DNA of 64,000 bases from Acidimicrobiia bacterium. GTDB lineage: Bacteria > Actinomycetota > Acidimicrobiia > IMCC26256 > PALSA-610. Shown piece by piece: positions 28,516 to 36,880 of this stretch. Both the position numbers and the translations under genes were made by a program. The stretch is taken from positions 1,661,965-1,725,964 of the forward strand of contig BPGH01000001.1 in the NCBI GenBank assembly GCA_026002935.1. Direction: 5' to 3'. The notes beneath the pieces are model-generated. The model was not told where the DNA came from. It was given only the letters and a program-made list of their open reading frames with translations, and ran no database searches. The stretch's first letter is position 1, and each line of letters begins with the position of its first letter.

Positions 28516-29633
28516 TGCGGCCGCCCGAGCGCCCGCTCGACCCGCTCCCGACGCTGAAGCTGAAGCTCGGGGTCGTGATCCTCGCCGCGGTCGCGGTGAC
28601 CGTCGTCGTGTTCTGGGTCGGGGTCCACGCCGGGCTGTGGCCGTCGCTCGCGGGCGTGCTCGCCGGCGCGGTCGCGCTGACCGTCGTGTTCTTCCTGTCG
28701 CGGGGCATGACGACGCCGTTGCGCGAGATGGTCGCGGCGACGGCGCGGATGGCGCGCGGCGACTTCAGCGGCCGGGTCACCGTCACCTCGCGCGACGAGA
28801 TCGGCACGCTGGCGCGCGCGTTCAACCAGATGGCCGCCGAGCTCGCCGAGACCGACCGGGTGCGGCGCGACCTGGTCGCGAACGTCAGCCACGAGCTGCG
28901 GACGCCGATCACCGCGCTGCGCGCGCGCCTCGAGAACCTCGTCGACGGTGTCGAGCCGCCCGACCCCGAGACGCTGCGGACGATGCTGGCGCAGGTCGAG
29001 CGGCTCGGCCGCCTCGTCCAGCAGCTCCTCGACCTGTCGCGCCTCGAGTCCGGCGCCGTGCCCCTGGACCGGCGCGTGTTCGCCGTGGGCCCGATGCTGG
29101 AGCACGCGATCAAGGAGGCCCGGCTCGCGATCGACGACGTGCGCCTCACCGTCGAGGTGGTCCCGCCCGACCTCGCGCTCGACGCCGACCCCGAGCGGCT
29201 GCACCAGGTCGTCGCCAACCTGGTCGAGAACGCGGTGCGCCACTCGCCGCCGGGCGGGGTCGTGGCGGTGCGGGCGGCGGCCGACGGCGGCGGCGTGCGC
29301 TTCGAGGTGAGCGACGACGGCCCGGGCATCCCCGAGTCGGAGGCGACGCGCGTGTTCGAACGCTTCTACCGGGCCGACTCGGCCCGGTCGTCCGACCACG
29401 GCGGCGCCGGGCTCGGCCTCGCGATCGCCCGCTGGATCGTCGACCTCCACGCCGGGGAGATCCGGGCCGAGCGGCGCGAGCCCCACGGGTGCCGGATGGT
29501 CGTGCGCATCCCGGGCCGGGCCGGCGCCGGCGGATCCGCGCCCGCGCCCGAGCGGTCGGGCAGGCTGCCGGCCCGCGCCGAGCGCGTGCTCGCCGCCGCC
29601 AAGGAGATCCGGTTCCACGAGGAAGGACGCTGA
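28515..29633 (+). CDS. two-component sensor histidine kinase
   Basis: A 372-residue membrane kinase. Two membrane segments near residues 17-65 (LGVVILAAVAVTVVVFW, LAGVLAGAVALTVVFFL) enclose only a very short outer loop. The HAMP linker is TPLREMVAATARMARGDFSG. The HisKA box NVSHELRTPITALRA has the phospho-acceptor His126. The ATPase has the N box NLVENAVRHSPPG, the G1 box DDGPGIPESE and the G2 box GGAGLGLAIARWIVDLHAG. With such a small outer loop it probably senses an intramembrane or cytosolic signal. The ribB start follows within three bases. Confidence 0.9.
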   Translation: MRPPERPLDPLPTLKLKLGVVILAAVAVTVVVFWVGVHAGLWPSLAGVLAGAVALTVVFFLSRGMTTPLREMVAATARMARGDFSGRVTVTSRDEIGTLARAFNQMAAELAETDRVRRDLVANVSHELRTPITALRARLENLVDGVEPPDPETLRTMLAQVERLGRLVQQLLDLSRLESGAVPLDRRVFAVGPMLEHAIKEARLAIDDVRLTVEVVPPDLALDADPERLHQVVANLVENAVRHSPPGGVVAVRAAADGGGVRFEVSDDGPGIPESEATRVFERFYRADSARSSDHGGAGLGLAIARWIVDLHAGEIRAERREPHGCRMVVRIPGRAGAGGSAPAPERSGRLPARAERVLAAAKEIRFHEEGR

Positions 29634-29635
29634 CC

Positions 29636-30277
29636 GTGCCCCTTGCCCCGATCGAGGACGCGTTGCGGCGCATCCGCCGCGGCGAGATGGTGCTCGTCGT
29701 CGACGACGAGGACCGCGAGAACGAGGGCGACCTCACCCTCGCCGCCGAGTGGGTCACGCCCGAGGCGATCAACTTCATGCTGCGGTGGGCACGGGGGCTC
29801 GTGTGCATGCCCTGTGAGGGCGCGCGGCTCGACGAGCTGGAGATCGGGCCGATGGTGCCGCCCGGCACCGCCGGCTGCGACACGGCGTTCACGGTGTCGA
29901 TCGACCACGTGGACGCGGGCAGCGGCATCGGTGCCGGGGACCGGGCGCTCACCATCAAGCGGTTCCTCGACTCGCGCGCGCGCCCGGAGGACTTCGTGCG
30001 CCCGGGGCACGTCTTCCCGCTGCGCGCCCGCCCGGGCGGGGTGCTCGAGCGGCGCGGCCACACGGAGGCGGCCGTCGACCTCGCCCGCTTGGCCGGGCTC
30101 GCGCCCGCAGCGGTGATCTGCGAGGTGCTGCACGACGACGGCTCGCCGGCGCGCCTGCCCTACCTGGAGCTGTTCGCGCAGGAGCACCGCGTCGCGATGG
30201 TGTCGGTCGCGCAGGTCGCGGAGTACCGCGCCGCGCGCGAGCAGGTCGGCGCGGCGCACCGCCCGACGTTGCCGTGA
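29636..30277 (+). CDS. ribB: 3,4-dihydroxy-2-butanone-4-phosphate synthase
   Basis: A 213-residue DHBP synthase that makes the four-carbon precursor of riboflavin from ribulose 5-phosphate. The GTG at 29636 gives MPLAPIEDALRRIRRGEMVL. The acidic metal loop DDEDRENEGDL is complete, followed by GLVCMPCEGARLDELEI, FTVSIDH, RPGHVFPLRARPGGVLER, GHTEAAVDLARLAG and CEVLHDDGSPAR. There is no GTP cyclohydrolase II domain, so it is RibB rather than RibBA. It is apparently co-transcribed with the two-component system, an unusual setting. No FMN riboswitch is seen just upstream. Confidence 0.93.
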   Translation: MPLAPIEDALRRIRRGEMVLVVDDEDRENEGDLTLAAEWVTPEAINFMLRWARGLVCMPCEGARLDELEIGPMVPPGTAGCDTAFTVSIDHVDAGSGIGAGDRALTIKRFLDSRARPEDFVRPGHVFPLRARPGGVLERRGHTEAAVDLARLAGLAPAAVICEVLHDDGSPARLPYLELFAQEHRVAMVSVAQVAEYRAAREQVGAAHRPTLP

Positions 30278-30305
30278 GCGCCGCGGACGGCCGGGCGGGG
30301 TCCGG

Positions 30306-31328
30306 TCAGGCCGTCGCGGCCGCGCCGACGGGGCGGCCGTCGACGATCTGGTCGAGGTACTCCGACAGGCCGTAGCCGGTACGGCCGTCGCACGACCATT
30401 CCGTGAGGCCCTCGGAGATCCGGGTCACGAGCTGGTCGCCCTCGGGGGTCGTGCGGCGGTTGCGCAGCGGGATCAGGTTGAGCACCCGCCCGGTGATCTC
30501 GTAGCGGCGGCCGCCGGCCGTCGCGGTCGCTCGCAGCGCCCGGTGGTAGCAGTCGTCACCGGCCCACTCGGTGGTGATGCTCGCCGAGGTGACGTGCTCG
30601 TAGGCGCCGTCGCGCAGCACCATCCCGCCGATCCGCTCGCTGCCGTCGCGGGCCGTCACGACCGACACGACGAACCCGAAGTCGGGGCCGAAGTTGGCGG
30701 TCAGCCAGCGGTAGTACCAGGGGGCCTGCCAGTAGCGCGGTCCCCACGAGTGGTCGCGCAGGCCGAAGCCGTCGACGGCCCACTCCTCGTCGCCGACGCG
30801 GATCACCCCCGACACCTGCATGTGCTGCTCGTAGTGGCCGCGCGCGAACCCGCCGGAGTGGTCGTCGGGGAGGGGGCTGCCGTCGTCGTTCACGGGCTCG
30901 CCGCCGTACATCGGGGAGACGCCGCGGTGGACGAGCTCGACGTGCGCGTCGACCCACGGGTTCTCCGTGAACGCGCGCCTCGGGTCGGCCATCTGCAGCG
31001 GGTCGTCGAGGAGCGTGACCTTGCCGTCGTAGGTGGTGCGCAGCTCCTCGAACGGGGTGACGACCTCGAAGCGCATGCCACCGGCGTCGAACGCGTCGTT
31101 GTCGGCGATCTCCGGCCGCTTGAACATGAACGCCACGCGCCCGTCGGGCAGGTACAGGCAGGTCGTGAGCTCCGCGTAGCCCTCGTTGGCGCGGTTGCCG
31201 AGGCGGAGGAAGCCGCCGACCCGGCGCGCGGGGTCGTACACGTTGAAGTACATCGACTCGTTGAAGTTGGAGGCGGCCTCCAACGGGTGCATGTACTCGT
31301 CGGCGGGGTCGAGACGCAGCTTCACCAT
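30306..31328 (-). CDS. DUF7064/AttH-like lipocalin-fold protein
   Basis: A 340-residue soluble protein starting MVKLRLDPADEYMHPLEAAS. Beta-rich, with the family signature VDGFGLRDHSWGPRYWQ near residue 190 and WYYRWLTANFGPDFGFVVS after it. These match the group related to AttH/CrtC hydroxyneurosporene-synthase-like two-domain lipocalins (DUF7064/7065 in my recollection), which handle steroid- or terpene-like hydrophobic substrates. The function of this member is unproven. It is divergent from the SMP-30 lactonase, with the operator palindrome between them. Confidence 0.75.
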   Translation of the reverse strand: MVKLRLDPADEYMHPLEAASNFNESMYFNVYDPARRVGGFLRLGNRANEGYAELTTCLYLPDGRVAFMFKRPEIADNDAFDAGGMRFEVVTPFEELRTTYDGKVTLLDDPLQMADPRRAFTENPWVDAHVELVHRGVSPMYGGEPVNDDGSPLPDDHSGGFARGHYEQHMQVSGVIRVGDEEWAVDGFGLRDHSWGPRYWQAPWYYRWLTANFGPDFGFVVSVVTARDGSERIGGMVLRDGAYEHVTSASITTEWAGDDCYHRALRATATAGGRRYEITGRVLNLIPLRNRRTTPEGDQLVTRISEGLTEWSCDGRTGYGLSEYLDQIVDGRPVGAAATA

Positions 31329-31347
31329 GGTCCCATCCGACCCCGTT

Positions 31348-31365
31348 CTCGACCGCCCGGTCAAG
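31348..31365. promoter_or_regulatory. palindromic operator candidate, copy 3
   Basis: CTCGACCGCCCGGTCAAG, one mismatch from the consensus arms of copies 1 and 2. It lies between the divergent DUF7064-like and SMP-30 genes, 19 bases from each start, so it can control both. Confidence 0.55.
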
Positions 31366-31384
31366 CGGGTGGGAGGATCGCGCC

Positions 31385-32314
31385 ATGAGCACCCCCGAGA
31401 TCACCGACGTCACCGGCGGCCTCGACTTCCCCGAGGGCCCGGTCGTGCTGGCCGACGGCACCGTGGTGGTGACCGAGCTGTTCGCCGGGCGGATCACGAA
31501 GGTCGCACCCGACGGCACGAAGACCACGCTCGCCGAGCCGGGCGGGAGCCCCAACGGCCTGGCGATCGGCCCCGACGGCGCGCTGTACGTGTGCAACAGC
31601 GGCGGGTGGGGCTACCACGAGGTGATGGGCATGAAGGTGCCCGACTCGCGCCAGCCCCCGCACTACAGCGGCGGGCGCATCGAGCGGGTCGACCTCGCGA
31701 CCGGCGAGGTGTCGGTGCTGTACACCGCCTGCGACGGCAACGAGCTGGTCGGTCCCAACGACCTCGTCTTCGACGCGCACGGCGGGTTCTACTTCACCGA
31801 TCACGGCAAGGACCGCGGCCGCGTCCGCACGCTGGGTGCGATCTACTACGCGACCGCCGACGGCTCGTCGATCCGGGAGGTCGTGTTCCCGCTCGAGTCG
31901 CCGAACGGGATCGGCCTGTCGCCCGACGGCACGCGCCTGTACGCGGCCGAGACCCACACCGGGCGCCTGTGGGCGTGGACCCTCGCCGGCCCCGGCGAGC
32001 TCGTCGGCGGCGCCTCGGCAGCCGCGCACGGCGGCGACATGCTGTGCGGGCTGCCGGGGATGCAGCTGTTCGACTCGCTCGCGGTCGACGCGCAGGGCAA
32101 CGTCGTCGTCGCGACGCTCGTCACGGGCGCGCTGTCGGTGATCTCGCCCGCGGGCGAGCTGCTCGACCAGATCGTGTGCGGGGACCCGCTGGTCACCAAC
32201 GTGGCGTTCGGCGGCGCGGACCTGAGGACCGCGTACGTGACGCTGTCGGGCACCGGCCGTCTCGCACGGTTCGTCTACGAGCGCGGCGGCCTCCGCCTGG
32301 CCCACACCGCCTAG
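31385..32314 (+). CDS. SMP-30/gluconolactonase family protein
   Basis: A 309-residue six-bladed beta-propeller lactonase. ATG at 31385 with GGAGG twelve bases upstream. FPEGPVVLADGTVVVTEL carries the first metal Glu. SPNGLAIGPDGALYVCNSGG, DLVFDAHGGFYFTDHGK, SPNGIGLSPDGTRLYAAETH (metal Asn/Asp) and DSLAVDAQGNVVVATL follow. It should hydrolyse a lactone with a bound divalent metal. Its pairing with the lipocalin-fold gene and the shared operator suggests a terpenoid or steroid catabolic step (inference). Confidence 0.88.
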   Translation: MSTPEITDVTGGLDFPEGPVVLADGTVVVTELFAGRITKVAPDGTKTTLAEPGGSPNGLAIGPDGALYVCNSGGWGYHEVMGMKVPDSRQPPHYSGGRIERVDLATGEVSVLYTACDGNELVGPNDLVFDAHGGFYFTDHGKDRGRVRTLGAIYYATADGSSIREVVFPLESPNGIGLSPDGTRLYAAETHTGRLWAWTLAGPGELVGGASAAAHGGDMLCGLPGMQLFDSLAVDAQGNVVVATLVTGALSVISPAGELLDQIVCGDPLVTNVAFGGADLRTAYVTLSGTGRLARFVYERGGLRLAHTA

Positions 32315-32374
32315 CCGCGTTCGCCTGCGCCGCCGGGTCCCGGCGCGCGCCGGGGCCACCCGTACGGGCGGGCG

Positions 32375-32983
32375 TCACGCCGTCGTCGATGGGTCGCGCC
32401 CCGGCGTGCCCGGCGGCCACCCGGGGTCCCCGCCCGGGTCGAGCACCCGGATCGGCACCCGCGCCCGCGGCGCCCGGGTCGGGCGCGCGGGCACCAGCGC
32501 GTGGCACGCGACCGCCGCCGCGAGCAGCAGCAGGGCGAGCCCCGCGGCCCACACCGCGGCCGCGATCGTGCCGGCGTGGTGCAGGACGTCGAGCTGCTCG
32601 GGGCCGAGGACGTACGCCCAGTCGTGCTCGCCGCCGAGGAGCGCGAGCCGCTGGTGCGGCGCGTCGGCGACGTACACGCTGGCGTCCTGCAGGCTCGTCG
32701 CCGCCCATGCCGTGCAGGCGACGAACCCGACCCGGTCGCGGCGTGCGAAGCGGAAGTAGCAGGCGAGCCCGATCGGGACGGCGCACTGCGTGAGCGACCC
32801 CATCGCGGCGGTCGCCAGGTCGCCGACCGGCAGCACGTACCCCGCGAGGTGGCCGAGCTCGTGGAACCCGAGGTCGACGAGCCCGAGCAGCGGGACCCGC
32901 GTGCCCCGCACGAACGCGAACCACCCGCACACGGCACACCACGCCAGCGCGGCGGCGACGGCGGCGGGCCGGGTCGGGCGCAC
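32375..32983 (-). CDS. integral membrane protein with HELGH zinc-protease motif
   Basis: A 202-residue membrane protein. The GTG at 32983 gives MRPTRPAAVAAALAWCAVCG. Four or five hydrophobic segments; the motif DLGFHELGHLAGY at about residue 37-49 is the HExxH of membrane zinc proteases. Further conserved residues are SLQDASVYVADAPHQRLALL and EHDWAYVLGPEQLD. There is no PDZ domain and no NPDG motif of site-2 proteases. I remember similar uncharacterised proteins in other phyla but no named function. Protease activity is plausible, not proven. Confidence 0.65.
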   Translation of the reverse strand: MRPTRPAAVAAALAWCAVCGWFAFVRGTRVPLLGLVDLGFHELGHLAGYVLPVGDLATAAMGSLTQCAVPIGLACYFRFARRDRVGFVACTAWAATSLQDASVYVADAPHQRLALLGGEHDWAYVLGPEQLDVLHHAGTIAAAVWAAGLALLLLAAAVACHALVPARPTRAPRARVPIRVLDPGGDPGWPPGTPGRDPSTTA

Positions 32984-33066
32984 GACCTGTCATCGGCGCG
33001 CGCGGGCACGGTCCTGACCGCCGCCGGCCGGCGGGACCCGGTCTGACCGCGTGCGCCGGCGCGGCC

Positions 33067-33072
33067 TAGGGT
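33067..33072 (+). promoter_or_regulatory. -10 element (TAGGGT) for the CoA-transferase gene
   Basis: TAGGGT would place transcription start near 33079. That excludes the in-frame GTG at 33071 and supports the TTG start at 33116. Confidence 0.45.
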
Positions 33073-33115
33073 GCGGCGCGAAGCCGTCGGGGCCGTGACG
33101 TACGAGGAGCGAGCG

Positions 33116-34258
33116 TTGGGACCGCTTTCGGGGATCAGGATCGTCGAGCTGGCCGGGATCGGGCCCGGGCCGTTCGCGGGGATGCTGCTGTCGGACATGG
33201 GCGCCGACGTCGTGCGCATCGACCGCGCCCAGCAGGTGAACCCCGCGAACTTCGGCCGCCAGAACCTCGAGCCGCTGTACCGGGGCCGGCGGTCGGTCGG
33301 GGTCGACCTGAAGAAGCCCGAGGGCGTCGAGCTGGTGCTGCGCCTGGTCGAGCGGGCCGACGCGCTGTTCGAGGGGTACCGGCCCGGGGTCACCGAGCGG
33401 CTCGGGCTCGGCCCCGACGTGTGCCTCGCCCGCAACCCCCGGCTGGTGTACGCCCGCATGACCGGCTGGGGGCAGGAGGGGCCGCTCGCGCAGGCCGCCG
33501 GCCACGACATCAACTACATCGCCCTCGCGGGCGCGCTCGCGCACTTCGGCCGCGCCGGCGGCAAGCCGACCCCGCCGATCAACCTCGTCGGCGACTTCGG
33601 CGGCGGCGGCATGTTCATGGCGTTCGGGATCGTGTGCGGGATCCTCGAGGCGCAGCGCTCGGGCCAGGGGCAGGTGATCGACGTCGCGATGGTCGACGGT
33701 ACCGCCGTGCTCATGACGATGATGTGGGGCCTCAAGGCGCTGGGGTTCTGGGACGAGCGCCTCGGGGTGAACGTGCTCGACACCGGGGCGCCCTTCTACG
33801 ACACCTACGAGACGGCCGACGGCAAGTTCGTCTCGCTCGGGTCGCTCGAGCCGCAGTTCTACGCGGAGCTGCTGGCGCGCCTCGGCCTCGACGGCGAGGA
33901 CCTCCCCGCGCAGATGGACCGCAGCGGGTGGGACCGGCTGCGGGAGCGCTTCACGGAGGTCTTCAGGACGAAGACCCGCGCCGAGTGGGACGAACTGCTC
34001 GCCGGCACCGACGCCTGCTACGCGCCGGTGCTCACCATGTCGGAGGCCGCGCAGCACGAGCACGTCCGGGCCCGCGGCACGATCGTCGAGCGCGACGGCG
34101 TTCCCCAGCCGGCGCCGGCGCCGCGCTTCTCGCGCACGCCGGGCGAGATCACCCGTCCCGCACCGTGGCCGGGTCAGCACACCGACGAGGCGCTCGCCGA
34201 CTGGGGCGTCGACGCGGGCGAGATCACGAAGCTCCGCGAGGCCGGCGCGATCGCCTGA
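33116..34258 (+). CDS. CaiB/BaiF family CoA-transferase (alpha-methylacyl-CoA racemase-like)
   Basis: A 380-residue class III CoA-transferase. TTG at 33116 is chosen: GAGGAG ends seven bases before it, and the protein then begins with the family's usual GPLSGIRIVELAGIGPGPFA. The catalytic Asp lies in GHDINYIALAGAL. LLSDMGADVVRIDR, SVGVDLKKPEGVELVLRLVE, ARMTGWGQEGPLAQAAG and GQVIDVAMVDG are all typical. The GHDINY context and the length fit the racemase (AMACR/Mcr) branch, which epimerises 2-methylacyl-CoA, over transferases. This would fit branched-chain or sterol side-chain degradation. Confidence 0.9.
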   Translation: MGPLSGIRIVELAGIGPGPFAGMLLSDMGADVVRIDRAQQVNPANFGRQNLEPLYRGRRSVGVDLKKPEGVELVLRLVERADALFEGYRPGVTERLGLGPDVCLARNPRLVYARMTGWGQEGPLAQAAGHDINYIALAGALAHFGRAGGKPTPPINLVGDFGGGGMFMAFGIVCGILEAQRSGQGQVIDVAMVDGTAVLMTMMWGLKALGFWDERLGVNVLDTGAPFYDTYETADGKFVSLGSLEPQFYAELLARLGLDGEDLPAQMDRSGWDRLRERFTEVFRTKTRAEWDELLAGTDACYAPVLTMSEAAQHEHVRARGTIVERDGVPQPAPAPRFSRTPGEITRPAPWPGQHTDEALADWGVDAGEITKLREAGAIA

Positions 34259-34265
34259 CCGTCGC

Positions 34266-34283
34266 GGCCGCCGGCCGGCGGCC
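34266..34283. terminator. 18-bp perfect palindrome between convergent genes
   Basis: GGCCGCCGGCCGGCGGCC sits between the stops of the CoA-transferase and the peptidase genes. It can form a hairpin in either transcript; no T-run follows. Confidence 0.4.
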
Positions 34284-34288
34284 GGTGG

Positions 34289-35773
34289 TCAGCCGATCGC
34301 GACCGAGACGCGGTCCGCCTCGCAGCGCACCTGCGCGCCGTCGACGGTGTCGGCCCAGGCCCGCACCGAGTCGCACAGCCCGCCGGTGCGAGCGCGCTGC
34401 ACGAGCCCGATCCGGACCGCGACGTCCTCGCCCCGGCGGTACTGCGTCACCTCGCCGCCGGCCCACGCGCCGGCGCGCTCGCGCGCCCGGTCGATCCCCG
34501 CGTCCTCGAAGAGGAACATGAGGTCGGCGGCGCCGAAGGTGGTCGTGCGGACCCGCTCCCAGCCGCCGCCCGCCGGACCGGGCGGCGCGTCGACCGCGAC
34601 CGCAGCCTCCCCCGCGGTGTAGCGCTCGGGGAACAGAACCTGCGCGGTCGTGGTCGGCGGTTCGCGGTACGCCCGGTCGACGGCCTCCCATCCGCCGTCG
34701 GACTCCAGCGCGCACACGAACGACAACCCCTCGGTGTAGGGGAAGACGAGCTGCGCGGCCAGGAACGGCGGCGCGTCCTCGAGCGCCTGCTGCTGGCGCT
34801 GGAGGTCGCCGCCGAGCAGCAGGCCGAGGGCCTCGGCCGGGTCGGTCGCGGCGAGCTGGAAGCGCGACATCGTGAGCGTCGCGTCCCCCTCGACGAGCGC
34901 GAGGCCCGCGAGCTGCGCGTCGGGGTCGTCGGTGCGGACCTCGTCGGGCACCGGCAGGTCGAGCGCCTGGTCGGCGAGTGCGTGCTCCAGCTCGTGCGCG
35001 ATCGTGAGCAGCTCGATCGCGTCGAACGGCTCGTCCTCGTCGCCGAGCACGACGAGCTCCCCGGTGTCGGGGTCGTAGTAGCCGGCCACCTGGCCGCCGA
35101 CGAACTCGGTGTAGGTGGCGAGGAGGTCGGTGCCGGGCTCGAGCACCCCGAGCGCCTCGTACAGCTCCTGGTCGGCGCGCACGAGGTCGGCCGGGTAGTC
35201 GGCGCGCACGTGCGCCGCGACGCGCGCCCGCATCTCGTCGGCGGTCACGAACGCGGGCTCCGGCACGTGGTCGAACTCCAGCCCCCGCTCGCGCTCGACC
35301 CACTCCGCGGCGGCCGCGTACTGGGCGCGCGGGTCGTCGTCGGGGATCTCGACGCCCCCCTCGGCGCCCCCGCCGAGCAGGCCGCCGAGGCCCCCCTCGC
35401 CGAGGCACCCGGTGGCGAGGTCGAGGCCGAGCCCGCCGAGCAGGTCGCCGCCCTCCCCGCCGAACAGGGCCCCGAGGTCCTCCAGCCCCTCGAGCCCTTC
35501 GAGGCCCTCGAGCCCCTCGAGGTCGCCGAGGAGCCCGCCGAGCAGGTCCCCGAGCGGGTCGCGTTCGGCCTCGGCCCGCAGCCGGTCGACCTCGCGGCGC
35601 AGGTCGGCGACCTCGGCGCGCAACTCCCGGGCGTCGCCGGCGGCGGCCCGCCAGCGCACGGTCGTGAACCCCGCGGCCACGACCGCGACGGCGGTCACGA
35701 TCGCGAGTGCGACGACCGGGCGGCGGGGCGAGCCGGCGGGGCCGGGCGGGGTCGGGTGCGACGTTTCGTCCAT
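34289..35773 (-). CDS. membrane-anchored HExxH metallopeptidase-like protein
   Basis: A 494-residue protein starting MDETSHPTPPGPAGSPRRPV. One membrane anchor (VVALAIVTAVAVVAAGFTTV), a coiled coil (ARELRAEVADLRREVDRLRA), then a low-complexity stretch with LEGLEGLEGLEGLEDL and glycine/leucine repeats. The outer domain holds VGGQVAGYYDPDTGELVVLG, the zinc motif TIAHELEHALADQ and the distal Glu in LALVEGDAT. That is the arrangement of gluzincin-type peptidases. Its substrate is unknown. It lies six bases downstream of purK, so it may share that transcript. Confidence 0.75.
   Translation of the reverse strand: MDETSHPTPPGPAGSPRRPVVALAIVTAVAVVAAGFTTVRWRAAAGDARELRAEVADLRREVDRLRAEAERDPLGDLLGGLLGDLEGLEGLEGLEGLEDLGALFGGEGGDLLGGLGLDLATGCLGEGGLGGLLGGGAEGGVEIPDDDPRAQYAAAAEWVERERGLEFDHVPEPAFVTADEMRARVAAHVRADYPADLVRADQELYEALGVLEPGTDLLATYTEFVGGQVAGYYDPDTGELVVLGDEDEPFDAIELLTIAHELEHALADQALDLPVPDEVRTDDPDAQLAGLALVEGDATLTMSRFQLAATDPAEALGLLLGGDLQRQQQALEDAPPFLAAQLVFPYTEGLSFVCALESDGGWEAVDRAYREPPTTTAQVLFPERYTAGEAAVAVDAPPGPAGGGWERVRTTTFGAADLMFLFEDAGIDRARERAGAWAGGEVTQYRRGEDVAVRIGLVQRARTGGLCDSVRAWADTVDGAQVRCEADRVSVAIG
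35478..35525. repeat. 9-bp coding repeat giving (LEG)n in the peptidase
   Basis: Repeats of CTCGAGCCC/CTCGAGGCC type read on the minus strand as LEGLEGLEGLEGLED. The number may vary between strains because the units are nearly identical. Confidence 0.55.
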
Positions 35774-35778
35774 ACCGG

Positions 35779-36873
35779 TCAATCTCGCACAATCTGACGC
35801 AGCATGTCGAGGACCTCGTCGCGGCGGCGCTCGTCGGGAGCGGTGACGGTGACGTGGCCGAGCTTGCGGCCGGGCCGCGGCTGCTTGCCGTAGTCGTGGA
35901 GGTGGGCGCCGGGGACCGCGAGCACGGCGTCGCGTTCGGGCATCGTGCCGATGCAGTTGACCATCGCGGACGCCCCCCGGGCGTCGGTCGCCCCGAGCGG
36001 CCACCCGAGCACCGCCCGCAGGTGGTTCTCGAACTGGCTCGTCTGGGCCCCCTCGATGGTCCAGTGCCCGCTGTTGTGGACCCGCGGCGCGATCTCGTTC
36101 GCGAGGAGCGTGCCCCCTGCGTCGAACAGCTCGACGCAGCCCACGCCGACGTACCCGAGCTCCTCCAGCAGCGGCACGATGCACGCCTCGGCCCGCCGTT
36201 GCAGCGCATCGTCGTGGCCGGGCGCGGGGGCCCGGGTGACGCGCAGGATGCCGTCGGCGTGCTCGTTCTCGACCACGGGCCAGCACCGGACCTCGCCGTC
36301 GCGTCCGCGCACGGCGACGATCGACAGCTCGCGCTCGAACGGCACGAAGCCCTCGAGGATCAGCGGGACGCCGCCGAGGCGCGCCCACGCGGCGTCGACG
36401 TCGGCGCGGGTGCGCAGCACGTGCTGGCCCTTGCCGTCGTATCCGCCGCGGCGCGTCTTGCAGACCGCGGGCAGCCCGATCTCGCGCACCGCGGCGTCGA
36501 GGTCGGCGCGGGTGTCGACCGCCCGGTACGGCGCGGTGCCGATGCCGAGCGCGCGGCAGGCCTCCTTCTCGGCGAGCCGGTCCTGCGCGACCTCGAGGGC
36601 GCGCGGCGGCGGCCAGACCGGCGCCCGCGCGCCGAGGTGCCGCGCGGTGGCCGCCGGGACCCCCTCCCACTCGTAGGTCACGACCGCCGCCCCCGCGGCG
36701 GCCTCGGCCGCGGCGGCGAGGTCGTCGAGCGCGCCGGTCACGACCGGCCCGACCGCGCCGGCGGGCGCGCCGGGTGTCGGGTCGAGGAACCGGAACGACA
36801 GGCCGAGCGGGATCCCGGCGAGCCCGAGCATGCGGCCGAGCTGGCCGCCTCCGAGGACGGTCACCTGCGTCAC
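35779..36873 (-). CDS. purK: 5-(carboxyamino)imidazole ribonucleotide synthase
   Basis: A 364-residue ATP-grasp enzyme of purine synthesis (AIR + HCO3- + ATP). The GTG at 36873 is preferred: a TAGCGT -10 element ends seven bases before it, and the upstream GTG at 36882 is inside that element. The N-terminal motif TVLGGGQLGRMLGLAGIPLG is diagnostic. YEWEGVP, QDRLAEKEACRALG, KTRRGGYDGKGQHVLR (ATP site), EGFVPFERELSIVAVR, ENEHADGILRVTRAPA and NEIAPRVHNSGHWTIEG follow. PurE is not next to it here. Confidence 0.95.
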   Translation of the reverse strand: MTQVTVLGGGQLGRMLGLAGIPLGLSFRFLDPTPGAPAGAVGPVVTGALDDLAAAAEAAAGAAVVTYEWEGVPAATARHLGARAPVWPPPRALEVAQDRLAEKEACRALGIGTAPYRAVDTRADLDAAVREIGLPAVCKTRRGGYDGKGQHVLRTRADVDAAWARLGGVPLILEGFVPFERELSIVAVRGRDGEVRCWPVVENEHADGILRVTRAPAPGHDDALQRRAEACIVPLLEELGYVGVGCVELFDAGGTLLANEIAPRVHNSGHWTIEGAQTSQFENHLRAVLGWPLGATDARGASAMVNCIGTMPERDAVLAVPGAHLHDYGKQPRPGRKLGHVTVTAPDERRRDEVLDMLRQIVRD

Positions 36874-36880
36874 GGGCCGC

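Noticed and set aside
33071-33071. GTG at 33071 as CoA-transferase start
   Set aside because: It lies inside the -10 element TAGGGT and adds 15 non-conserved residues; TTG at 33116 has GAGGAG in the right place.
34289-36670. 793-codon open frame covering peptidase and purK region
   Set aside because: The upstream 299 codons are a shifted reading of purK; the peptidase begins at 35773.
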